Shown here: piece after piece, positions 8,760 to 14,778 of the stretch | Layout of the letters: the number at the start of each line of letters is the position of its first letter | How positions within the stretch are numbered: the stretch's first letter is position 1 | Source: Bacteroidales bacterium | GTDB taxonomy: Bacteria > Bacteroidota > Bacteroidia > Bacteroidales > JAADGE01 | DNA length: 16,603 bases | NCBI GenBank assembly: GCA_024762915.1 | Contig: JANTGL010000021.1 | Coordinates: 1 to 16,603 of the forward strand | Direction of reading: 5' to 3' | Program-made: the position numbers and the translations under genes | Notes under the pieces: generated by a model | What the model was told of the DNA's origin: nothing | What the model saw: only the letters and a program-made list of their open reading frames with translations | Databases searched by the model: none

Positions 8760-9638
8760 TTATTTCAAACTGAAGTTTGATTCTCCGATTTGACCGGCGT
8801 CCATAAAGATATCAACATCGTATTTTCCGGGAACTAATTCATTATCAGTTGTATAAAAAGTGCAAACATCTGTTTTTTTACCGTTATATGTAACTTCTCT
8901 TTTAGCTGAGTAGGCAATTTCTCTGCCTTGAAAATTAAACATTCCGGATTCGGAGTTCATTAAAATAATCCCGTCGGGAGCTGCAACACGGATGTATGCA
9001 AATCGTGATCCTTTATGAGCCAATACATTGTCATCAATCGTAAAACAGATTTTTACTTTTTTAAATTTTCGGGCTCGTGCAGTCGAATTATCTCTTTCAT
9101 TCAAGGTTAATATTGAAATGTTTTCAGCCTTTAACTCTTTTGCAATCATGACTTGAGCAGACAAGCTGTCTTTTAAATAGGTTAAAGTTTCGGTTTGAGC
9201 AATAACCTGATTATAATTATCAGTGATTTCGGTGTTCTCTTTATGCAATTTTTTATTTTCGGTATTTAATGCATCAATTTGTTTAACGAAATCTTTCATA
9301 ATGGTTTTTAAAGTTTCCGTTTCATCTTGTAATTGTTTAATCTTCGTTCTGTCTGCATTTTTAACATATTTCAGTTTTTGAAGTGTTTCGGCAATTTTTT
9401 CTTTTTGCACTTCTAATTTTTCGTTTAATTCTTTGTTGTTGGTTTTTAAATTATCGTATTGTGCAGACATCGAAGTTAATTCTTCTTTAATAACGGCTTT
9501 GTCACTTTTTACTTGAACCAATTCATGACTGATTTCTTTGTTTTCTTTCTTTTGTTGAAACTTGTCATAGAGTAACCACCCTATAATCAGGGTTTCAAGA
9601 ATAACAACTATGATTAATGTTTTTGTTGTAGAATTCAT
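8760..9638 (-). CDS. Membrane-anchored coiled-coil protein of unknown function
   Basis: I do not recognise a named family. The 292-residue protein has one N-terminal membrane helix (about residues 7-24, rich in Ile/Val/Leu) with only a few residues before it. A long charged heptad-rich coiled coil follows (about 28-170, many Lys, Glu, Gln and Leu). The C-terminal domain (about 190-292) is probably beta-rich, with a conserved-looking segment around RFAYIRVAAPDG and a final GKYDVDIFMDAG strand. The lack of a cleavable signal peptide suggests an anchor with the bulk of the protein in the periplasm, but the topology is not certain. The gene lies 73 bp downstream of pdxJ on the same strand with no TAnnTTTG box in between, so it is probably co-transcribed with pdxJ. 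Its 3' end meets the bidirectional terminator. A cell-envelope structural or scaffold role is only a guess. Confidence 0.8.
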   Translation of the reverse strand: MNSTTKTLIIVVILETLIIGWLLYDKFQQKKENKEISHELVQVKSDKAVIKEELTSMSAQYDNLKTNNKELNEKLEVQKEKIAETLQKLKYVKNADRTKIKQLQDETETLKTIMKDFVKQIDALNTENKKLHKENTEITDNYNQVIAQTETLTYLKDSLSAQVMIAKELKAENISILTLNERDNSTARARKFKKVKICFTIDDNVLAHKGSRFAYIRVAAPDGIILMNSESGMFNFQGREIAYSAKREVTYNGKKTDVCTFYTTDNELVPGKYDVDIFMDAGQIGESNFSLK

Positions 9639-9711
9639 ATGGCTTTATTTTTATAAATTTTGAAAAAGAATATTAAAAAATCTCAATAGTAATTATTTAT
9701 TATCAATTAAA

Positions 9712-10425
9712 TTATTTTAGTTGTCTTAAATACATTTGAATGGTATTGTGTAAACCGTAATATAAAGCATCACAGATTAATGCATGCCCGATTGAAACCT
9801 CTTTTAATCCGATTACCCGATCATTAAAAAACTTTAAATTATCCGAGTCTAAATCATGTCCGGCATTTAACTCCAATCCGTTTTTTTCGGCAACATCACC
9901 GGCTTTTGTAAAAGAAGCGACAGCTTTTTCTTTATTAATGTGAAAATTTGCTGCATAAGGTTCGGTATAAAGTTCTACGCGGTTCGTGCCGGTTAATGCA
10001 GCATATTCAATCATTTTTGCGTTAGGATCAATAAAAATTGAAGTTCTGATACCTGCATTTTTAAATTCAGAAATAATTTCCGTTAAAAAATCCTTATTTT
10101 TTACGGTATCCCATCCGGCATTTGATGTTAAAACATCGGGTGAATCCGGGACTAAAGTAACTTGAGCAGGCTTTATTTCCAAAACTAAATCAATAAAACG
10201 TTTATTCGGATTACCTTCAATATTAAATTCTGTTGTAACAACATCTTTTAATTTATAAACATCATCATACCGAATATGTCGCTCATCGGGGCGCGGATGC
10301 ACCGTTATCCCTTGCGCACCGAAATTTTGACAATCAACGGCAGCCTTAATAACATCCGGATTATTTCCGCCTCTGGCATTTCTTATAGTGGCAATTTTAT
10401 TAATATTTACACTTAAACGTGTCAT
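9712..10425 (-). CDS. pdxJ: Pyridoxine 5'-phosphate synthase
   Basis: PdxJ makes pyridoxine 5'-phosphate from 1-deoxy-D-xylulose 5-phosphate and 3-amino-2-oxopropyl phosphate, the last ring-closing step of the DXP-dependent vitamin B6 pathway. The 237-residue TIM barrel is complete and of normal length. LSVNINKIATIRNARGG at the N-terminus and TVHPRPDERHI at 41-51 are family signatures. Candidate catalytic residues by alignment with the E. coli enzyme are His43, Glu70 (in FNIEGN) and His190 (in NAGHDL); VELYTEPYA at 150-158 is also conserved. The gene diverges from the CBS-domain gene across a 115-bp intergenic region with a -7 box on each strand. It probably leads a two-gene unit with the coiled-coil gene downstream. 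Confidence 0.96.
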   Translation of the reverse strand: MTRLSVNINKIATIRNARGGNNPDVIKAAVDCQNFGAQGITVHPRPDERHIRYDDVYKLKDVVTTEFNIEGNPNKRFIDLVLEIKPAQVTLVPDSPDVLTSNAGWDTVKNKDFLTEIISEFKNAGIRTSIFIDPNAKMIEYAALTGTNRVELYTEPYAANFHINKEKAVASFTKAGDVAEKNGLELNAGHDLDSDNLKFFNDRVIGLKEVSIGHALICDALYYGLHNTIQMYLRQLK

Positions 10426-10477
10426 TTTCTTTTGTTCTGAAATAATTAAATAATAATTTTGATGTTTATATAAATGA

Positions 10478-10485
10478 CAAAAGTA
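10478..10485 (-). promoter_or_regulatory. -7 box of the putative pdxJ promoter
   Basis: Read on the minus strand, 10485-10478 is TACTTTTG, an exact TAnnTTTG match 53 bp before the pdxJ start codon. No clear TTTG is seen at the -33 position. Confidence 0.45.
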
Positions 10486-10493
10486 TAAATTTG
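10486..10493 (+). promoter_or_regulatory. -7 box of the putative CBS-gene promoter, overlapping a palindrome
   Basis: TAAATTTG is an exact TAnnTTTG match directly abutting the minus-strand box. The nearest upstream TTTG (10458-10461) is 24 bp away, longer than usual. A palindrome, TATAAAT-TTG-ATTTATA (10484-10500), overlaps the box and could be an operator, although AT-rich palindromes also arise by chance. Confidence 0.4.
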
Positions 10494-10540
10494 ATTTATA
10501 TTTATTCTAAAAGTTTCATTTTTATGCAGATAAATTTTTT

Positions 10541-11209
10541 ATGCAGGCAAAAGAATTAATATCGGATATTTTCCCGGCTGTTAACATCAATGATAAAGGT
10601 GAAAAAGCGCTCGTGAGAATGGATTTTTTTAAAATCTCTCATATTCCCTTAACGGATTCCGACGGAAATTATTTCGGATTAATATCGGAAAATGAAATTT
10701 ATGATTTTGATTTGGTTGAGAAACCGTTTTCAAGCTATAAAAATGTGCTTGCAAGACCCTTTGTTTTATGTAATGAACATATATATTCCGTAATTAATCT
10801 TTTTACGAAATTAAATATTTCGGTTGTTCCCGTTTTAAACGACAGAGAAAAATATATCGGTGCAATCTGTTTTCACGATTTAGTAAAATATTTCGGAAAA
10901 TTAACGGCTTCCGAAAATCCCGGAACCATTTTTATCTTAGAATTGGATTCTCATAATTATTCGCTTTCGCAAATTGCACAAATTATTGAAAGTAACGGAG
11001 CAAAAGTATTAAGTTTATACGCAAGTTCTCCTAAAGATTCTACAAAACTGGAAATAACGGTTAAATTAAATGTAAATGATTTTTCAGCCGTAAAAAAAAC
11101 CTTTGAACGTTATGATTATAAGATTAAAGCGGCTTATAATGAGGATGATAAAATAAATGAACTTCTCGAAGAACGTTATGATGAGTTTATGAATTATTTG
11201 AATATCTGA
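10541..11209 (+). CDS. CBS-domain protein with a C-terminal ACT-like region
   Basis: A 222-residue cytoplasmic protein. The N-terminal half (about 1-125) reads as a tandem CBS pair, or Bateman module: KISHIPLTDSDGNYFGLISENEI (about 31-53) and ISVVPVLNDREKYIGAICFHDL (about 92-113) are the two typical beta-strand/helix cores. CBS pairs usually bind adenine nucleotides and regulate a partner. The C-terminal half (about 127-205) starts with GTIFILELDSHNYSLSQIAQII, which resembles an ACT fold. No enzymatic domain is attached, so it is probably a ligand-sensing regulator of unknown target. It diverges from pdxJ. In some Bacteroidota I recall a similar CBS gene near pdxJ and an NAD kinase gene; no NAD kinase is seen here. 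Confidence 0.8.
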   Translation: MQAKELISDIFPAVNINDKGEKALVRMDFFKISHIPLTDSDGNYFGLISENEIYDFDLVEKPFSSYKNVLARPFVLCNEHIYSVINLFTKLNISVVPVLNDREKYIGAICFHDLVKYFGKLTASENPGTIFILELDSHNYSLSQIAQIIESNGAKVLSLYASSPKDSTKLEITVKLNVNDFSAVKKTFERYDYKIKAAYNEDDKINELLEERYDEFMNYLNI

Positions 11210-11310
11210 GATGAAAAGTTGAAAGGATATAAAGTTCAAAGTAAAAAGTTTATAAAGTTGTCGGAATGAATCATCATTGTTAATAAAGATATGTTAAAAA
11301 AACCGTATTT

Positions 11311-11340
11311 CGTCATACTGAATTTATTTCAGTATCTTTG
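11311..11340 (+). repeat. REP-like short palindrome upstream of the ArnT-like gene
   Basis: ATACTGAA (11315-11322) and TTCAGTAT (11328-11335) form a perfect 8-bp stem with the loop TTTAT, framed by CGTC before and CTTTG after. This layout resembles short repetitive extragenic palindromes I recall from Bacteroidota genomes. Only one copy is in the window. TATCTTTG at 11333-11340 is an exact -7 box overlapping the 3' arm, so it could also serve as a promoter. Apart from A-rich imperfect AAAGTT repeats at 11217-11262, I see nothing else in this intergenic region. Confidence 0.5.
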
Positions 11341-11387
11341 ATTGATATTAACTTTTTTTGACAAACCCCCAATAAAAAAAGGAATAA

Positions 11388-13046
11388 TTGATAACCATTA
11401 ATAATACAAAACAATTGAAAAAAAATAGTTTTTCCGTAAATATAAATTTGTTAATTGCTCTGTTCGGAGCAATATTTTTTATTCCCTTTCTGGGGCAAGT
11501 GCATTTATTTGATTGGGATGAAATTAATTTTGCCGAATCGGCACGTGAAATGATTGTTACGGGCGATTATTTAAATGTCAGAATTGATTTTAAACTGTTC
11601 TGGGAAAAACCGCCTTTATTTATTTGGATGCAGGTTTTGTCGATGAAAATTTTCGGTATCAATGAATTTGCAGCCCGTTTTCCGAATGCAATTGCAGGAA
11701 TTACGACTTTGCTTGTTCTTTTCAATATCGGAAAAAAACAGTTTGGCGAAAAATTTGGTTTGCTTTGGGTATTTGCTTATGCCGGTTCTCTTTTACCGTA
11801 TTTTTATTTTAAATCGGGAATTATTGATCCGTGGTTTAATTTATTTATATTCCTTGGTATTTACTTCTTTATCAGATATTTATCGGAAGATAAAAATCGA
11901 ACAAAACAGATTATTTTTTCTGCTGCAGCAATTGGTCTCGGAACTTTAACCAAAGGTCCTGTTGCTTTATTATTATTTTTATTGACGGGTTTTGTGTATT
12001 TGCTTTTACATAAATTTAAAATGCACATTACTTTTAAAGATATTCTCATCTTTGCGGGTGTTTTTTCTTTTGTCGGCGGATTTTGGTTTTTCCTTCAAAT
12101 TCTGAACGGTAATGATACGATTATTCAGGATTTTATTAATTATCAGATTGAATTATTCAGCAGTAATGTAGCCGGACATCAGGAACCTTTTTATTATCAT
12201 TTTATTGTTTTGTTTTTCGGGGTTTTTCCGGCTTCGATTTTGGCTTTAAAATCTTTTCTTAAAGAGAGATCAAAAACTGATGAGCAAAAAATATTCAAAC
12301 AATGGATGATGATTTTATTTTGGGTGGTATTGATTTTATTCAGCATCGTAAAAACCAAAATCGTTCATTATTCTTCAATGGCCTATTTCCCCTTAACATT
12401 CTTAGCTGCTTATGCTGTTTATAAAACTGAAAAAGGCGACTTTAAAAAATCAAAATTCATTTCGGGAATATTAATTTTTATTGCATTTTTTTATGCTTTT
12501 GCAATTATTGCTTTGCAATACATCGGCAGGCATCACGAAAAAATCATTCAATCAGGCATTATTAAAGATGCTTTTGCAAATGCCAATTTGCAAGCGATAA
12601 CTTCCTTTACGGGTTTTGAATTTTTGCTCGGTGTATTTTTACTGGGAGGCGTTATTTTTGCGCTGTATTATTCAAAAAAACAATATCTGAAAGGCATTTT
12701 TATTTTGTTTACCGTAAGTGCTGTTTTTATTAACCTCACACAAAGTATTATTGTTCCGCAAGTTGAAAAAATATCACAAAAAGCAGCCGTAGATTTTTTT
12801 GTAAATCACAAAAATGAAGAAGCTTATTTCACAACCTACGGAATGAAAAGTTACGCACCGTATTATTATACTGAAAAGCTGCAAGCCGATGATATTTCGC
12901 AAACACAAATGCTGACCGGTAAAATTTTAAAACCGGTTTATGTGATGTGCCGAATTATAAAAAAAGACGAATTTGCAAGAAAATATCCGCAATTTAAGAT
13001 TGTTTTGAATGAAAACGGTTATGTTTTTTTTGAAAGAAAACCTTGA
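11388..13046 (+). CDS. ArnT/PMT-like membrane glycosyltransferase (GT-C, GT83-type)
   Basis: A polytopic inner-membrane enzyme predicted to transfer a sugar from a polyprenyl-phosphate donor to a periplasmic acceptor. The 552 residues include about ten or more hydrophobic segments. The first helix (about 19-37) is followed by the first periplasmic loop with FDWDE at 41-45, whose acidic residues are catalytic candidates in GT-C enzymes. NFAESAREM and EKPPLFIWMQ (about 73-82) complete the ArnT/PMT signature. A less hydrophobic C-terminal domain (about 460-552) follows. The start is TTG at 11388, with AAGGA at 11379-11383 as a possible ribosome binding site; no ATG lies before the first helix. 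Members of this family modify lipid A, glycoproteins or surface polysaccharides. No lipid A or aminoarabinose genes are nearby, so the acceptor is unknown and the symbol arnT is not applied. Confidence 0.85.
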   Translation: MITINNTKQLKKNSFSVNINLLIALFGAIFFIPFLGQVHLFDWDEINFAESAREMIVTGDYLNVRIDFKLFWEKPPLFIWMQVLSMKIFGINEFAARFPNAIAGITTLLVLFNIGKKQFGEKFGLLWVFAYAGSLLPYFYFKSGIIDPWFNLFIFLGIYFFIRYLSEDKNRTKQIIFSAAAIGLGTLTKGPVALLLFLLTGFVYLLLHKFKMHITFKDILIFAGVFSFVGGFWFFLQILNGNDTIIQDFINYQIELFSSNVAGHQEPFYYHFIVLFFGVFPASILALKSFLKERSKTDEQKIFKQWMMILFWVVLILFSIVKTKIVHYSSMAYFPLTFLAAYAVYKTEKGDFKKSKFISGILIFIAFFYAFAIIALQYIGRHHEKIIQSGIIKDAFANANLQAITSFTGFEFLLGVFLLGGVIFALYYSKKQYLKGIFILFTVSAVFINLTQSIIVPQVEKISQKAAVDFFVNHKNEEAYFTTYGMKSYAPYYYTEKLQADDISQTQMLTGKILKPVYVMCRIIKKDEFARKYPQFKIVLNENGYVFFERKP

Positions 13047-13051
13047 TTAAT

Positions 13052-13100
13052 AACTTTTCCGGACAGATAACTTTTCCAAAGTTTCAAACTTTGGAAAAGT
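13052..13100 (+). repeat. Left copy of the RAYT-flanking palindromic repeat
   Basis: AACTTTTCC (13052-13060), an 8-nt spacer, then a 31-bp palindrome with perfect 15-bp arms (13070-13084 and 13086-13100; core CTTTTCCAAAGTTT / AAACTTTGGAAAAG) around one base. The same arrangement recurs in the same orientation after the transposase gene, with one mismatch across the shared 32-bp hairpin sequence and the identical 8-nt spacing. The upstream AACTTTTCC repeats the first bases of the palindrome arm and could pair with the distal arm instead. Confidence 0.85.
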
Positions 13101-13135
13101 ATTAGAATTATAAAAAAGATTAAACAAAAAATAAA

Positions 13136-13753
13136 ATGCAAGATTATACTCCTGCTTTCGAATCTGATAATTTTTATCATATCTACAGTCATGCCGTTGG
13201 GAATGATAATTTATTTAAAGAAGATTCAAATTATGATTATTTTCTTTTGCGTTTTTCAAAATATATTAATCCGATTGCCGATACTTTTGCTTATTGTTTA
13301 ATGCCTAATCATTTTCATTTCTTAATACGGATAAAAAATGAAATGGAAATTAATACCCTTATGCAAACTTTTAAAAGTTCGGGAAAATATTTAAATTATG
13401 AAAACTTTGTCAGTAAACAATTTTCAAATTTATTCAGTTCTTACACACAGTCGTATAATAAACAACAGAATAGGAAAGGAAATCTTTTTCAAAAACCGTT
13501 TAAACGAAAACTTATAAGAAAAGATAAATATATTTTGAATTTAATAAGATATATTCACAATAATCCTGTGCATCATAAATTTACCGATGATTTCAGAACT
13601 TGGAAATACAGTTCTTATACCGGTATTTTGTCGAACAAAAAAATAAATTTAATGCGAAATGAAGTAACAGATATGTTTGACGGGAAAGACAACTTTATTT
13701 ATTTTCATAATACTGCATCTGAAGACGAACAGTTTGATTATTTTGAGGATTAG
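13136..13753 (+). CDS. REP-associated tyrosine transposase (Y1_Tnp/HUH family)
   Basis: A 205-residue single-strand DNA endonuclease/transposase of the Y1 (IS200-like TnpA) superfamily. The HUH motif is His59-Phe60-His61 within CLMPNHFHFLIR (54-65). The candidate nucleophile is Tyr139 in IRYIHNNPVHH (137-147), which aligns with Tyr115 of E. coli TnpA-REP as I recall it. Between them RKGNLFQKPFKRKLI (113-127) is the usual basic segment, and WKYSSY at 156-161 is typical of the C-terminal side of RAYT proteins. All catalytic residues are present, so it may be active. ATG 13136 begins 36 bp after the left repeat and the stop lies 14 bp before the right repeat unit, so the gene fits tightly between them. 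No TAnnTTTG box precedes it. Two-component recombinase partners, passenger genes and an IS605 TnpB are absent. Confidence 0.9.
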   Translation: MQDYTPAFESDNFYHIYSHAVGNDNLFKEDSNYDYFLLRFSKYINPIADTFAYCLMPNHFHFLIRIKNEMEINTLMQTFKSSGKYLNYENFVSKQFSNLFSSYTQSYNKQQNRKGNLFQKPFKRKLIRKDKYILNLIRYIHNNPVHHKFTDDFRTWKYSSYTGILSNKKINLMRNEVTDMFDGKDNFIYFHNTASEDEQFDYFED

Positions 13754-13767
13754 AAAAATGTAAAATA

Positions 13768-13817
13768 AACTTTTCCTATGTGAAAACTTTTCCAAAGTTC
13801 CAAACTTTGGAAAAGTT
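13768..13817 (+). repeat. Right copy of the RAYT-flanking palindromic repeat
   Basis: AACTTTTCC (13768-13776), an 8-nt spacer, then arms AACTTTTCCAAAGTT (13785-13799) and AACTTTGGAAAAGTT (13803-13817) around the 3-nt loop CCA. It has the same orientation as the left copy and differs from it in the hairpin by one central base and the terminal base. The 8-nt spacers differ in sequence between copies, so length rather than sequence is conserved there. Confidence 0.85.
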
Positions 13818-13849
13818 GATAAAAAAAACGGTTTATTTCAGTTTTATTT

Positions 13850-13880
13850 TTTGAAACTATACTTAAAATTAATACATTTG
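13850..13880 (+). promoter_or_regulatory. Bacteroidota promoter upstream of the cassette region
   Basis: TTTG (13850-13853), 19 bp, then TACATTTG (13873-13880): an ideal match to the -33/-7 pattern. It would start transcription near 13887, about 50 bp before the first cassette boundary (13938), and read the small genes downstream. Confidence 0.7.
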
Positions 13881-13937
13881 ATGATGAAATAGGATAGTAG
13901 CTATAATCAAAATAAGAGCAATACTGATACAGTAAAT

Positions 13938-13948
13938 GTTGTACGTAA
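13938..13948 (+). other. Putative 5' core site of cassette 1
   Basis: GTTGTACGTAA begins 20 bp before the start codon at 13958. Its first eight bases are exactly complementary to CGTACAAC at 14627-14634, just after the last open frame of the same segment. In integron cassettes the first bases of a cassette are the R' half of its own attC site, so this complementarity is what a cassette predicts. The core is GTTGTRY rather than the classical GTTRRRY. Confidence 0.55.
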
Positions 13949-13957
13949 GCTGAAAAA

Positions 13958-14362
13958 ATGAACGAAGTTAAAATTGAAGTTTATCACAATAAAGAGAAAG
14001 TAACTACTACTCTTTATGTTGAGCAATTATCTGAAAACAAATTTCGGATGATTGACAATGACTTCTGCAATGCTAAATTGACTTTAGGGACGGAATTCGA
14101 AACGAAAATAAATGAGGAACAAAAACACGAGGTAATAAAAATCACAAAAGAATCGGAATTCATTACTTGTAGATATAGATTAACACCAAACCATAAAGAA
14201 TCTGACTATCGAATGCTAGGAAAAGAATTGACCAAAAGAGGCGGATTTTGGCAAGTTGACCTTGGTAGCATTGCGACTGTAAATATCCCGAAGGATTTCG
14301 AATTTGACATTGACCAAGTCATCAAAGAATTGGATTTAAAAATGGTAGAAATAACCGAATGA
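13958..14362 (+). CDS. Small hypothetical protein, possibly DUF4265-like
   Basis: A 134-residue soluble protein that I cannot assign firmly. It has no signal peptide or membrane segment. The first half alternates short strands (VKIEVYHNKEKVTTTLYVEQLSENKFRMID), and the end has an IPKDFEFDIDQVIKELD segment. The pattern 'Tyr-Val-Glu ... Lys-Phe-Arg-Met-Ile-Asp-Asn' followed by a strand-rich body recalls DUF4265 proteins, but this is from memory and weak. It is the first gene of putative cassette 1, with a promoter about 78 bp upstream. Its stop overlaps the start of the next frame as ATGA (14359-14362), suggesting translational coupling. Small hypothetical proteins of this kind are common integron-cassette cargo. 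The reading frame is secure; the function is unknown. Confidence 0.7.
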   Translation: MNEVKIEVYHNKEKVTTTLYVEQLSENKFRMIDNDFCNAKLTLGTEFETKINEEQKHEVIKITKESEFITCRYRLTPNHKESDYRMLGKELTKRGGFWQVDLGSIATVNIPKDFEFDIDQVIKELDLKMVEITE

Positions 14363-14619
14363 AATACTTTAAACGAAATTGGAATGAAACCCGTGGAGAC
14401 CAATATGATAGTTGTGGGAAATCAATTTGATTTTTCGAGACGGATAATAACGGAGAAGTTTTAAGACAAATTGAGGTTTATGATAATGGTAAAGTCTTAA
14501 AATATGACAACCAAAATATTGAGGGCGAATTTGGAGGACTTGCAGACCAAAATCTTGATTTGAAAGAATTTATAGAATTTAAAATAGAAAAAGAAGAGTT
14601 TGAAAATAAATGGAAATAA
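14359..14619 (+). pseudogene. Small DUF6881-like gene broken by an in-frame TGA
   Basis: From ATG 14359 the frame reads MKYFKRNWNETRGDQYDSCG and on for 23 codons, meets TGA at 14428-14430, then stays open for a further 62 codons to TAA at 14617. The downstream part (FFETDNNGEVLRQIEVYDNG, then a KYD and an EEFENKWK tail) continues the same protein in the same frame. Homologues I recall carry an aromatic residue, often Trp, at the stop, so one TGG-to-TGA change would explain it. The intact product would be 86 residues, resembling DUF6881-type proteins of unknown function. The start overlaps the previous stop by 4 bp. Other genes here use TGG for Trp and end with TGA, so genetic-code reassignment is unlikely. 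A sequencing error cannot be excluded. Confidence 0.7.
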
Positions 14620-14627
14620 AAGCCAGC

Positions 14628-14756
14628 GTACAACAATGGCTATAATTCATTGTGGTTTTGTACCACGCCAAAGGAAAAGTATAAATCAAACGGCTGGATT
14701 TCGGCGGAATAATCCTGCGGATGATTTCACAACGAAATCATAGTCCAGCGTTGTGT
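14628..14756 (+). other. attC-like recombination site ending cassette 1
   Basis: A 129-bp non-coding element that folds like an integron attC bottom strand. R'' GTACAAC (14628-14634) pairs with R' GTTGTGT (14750-14756): five Watson-Crick pairs plus two wobble pairs. Two unpaired bases on each side (14635-14636 and 14748-14749) separate R from L. L'' TGGCTAT (14637-14643) pairs with ATAG-T-CCA (14740-14747), leaving T14744 as the only extrahelical base. The interior holds two hairpins: GTGGT/ACCAC (14652-14666) and ATGATTTC/GAAATCAT (14721-14741, competing with L). The length lies in the classical attC range. The core GTTGTRY deviates from GTTRRRY. The region 14620-14778 contains no gene. Confidence 0.6.
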
Positions 14757-14778
14757 GGCATAAAACAAAAAGAAACTA

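Larger units (their letters stand above)
13052..13817 (+). mobile_element. RAYT element: Y1 transposase gene between two direct palindromic repeats
   Basis: A 766-bp unit made of one HUH/Y1 transposase gene bracketed by two near-identical structured repeats in direct orientation. This is the layout expected of a REP-associated tyrosine transposase locus or an IS200/IS605-like element, in which the enzyme cuts single-stranded DNA beside imperfect hairpins. No target-site duplication is expected for this class and none is seen. Whether the whole unit moves, or the enzyme only mobilises the repeats, cannot be told from one locus. Confidence 0.7.

Noticed and set aside
11217..11262. Tandem repeat of AAAGTT-like words after the CBS gene
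   Set aside because: The units vary in sequence and spacing and are expected in such A-rich DNA; there is no regular period.
13785..13817. Palindrome after the transposase gene as an intrinsic terminator
   Set aside because: No T-tract follows it directly, and a near-identical copy in the same orientation lies before the gene. A transposase-linked repeat fits better.
14428..14430. TGA read as tryptophan (alternative genetic code)
   Set aside because: Other genes in the window use TGG for Trp and several end with TGA, including the ArnT-like gene and the transglutaminase gene, so reassignment is not supported.
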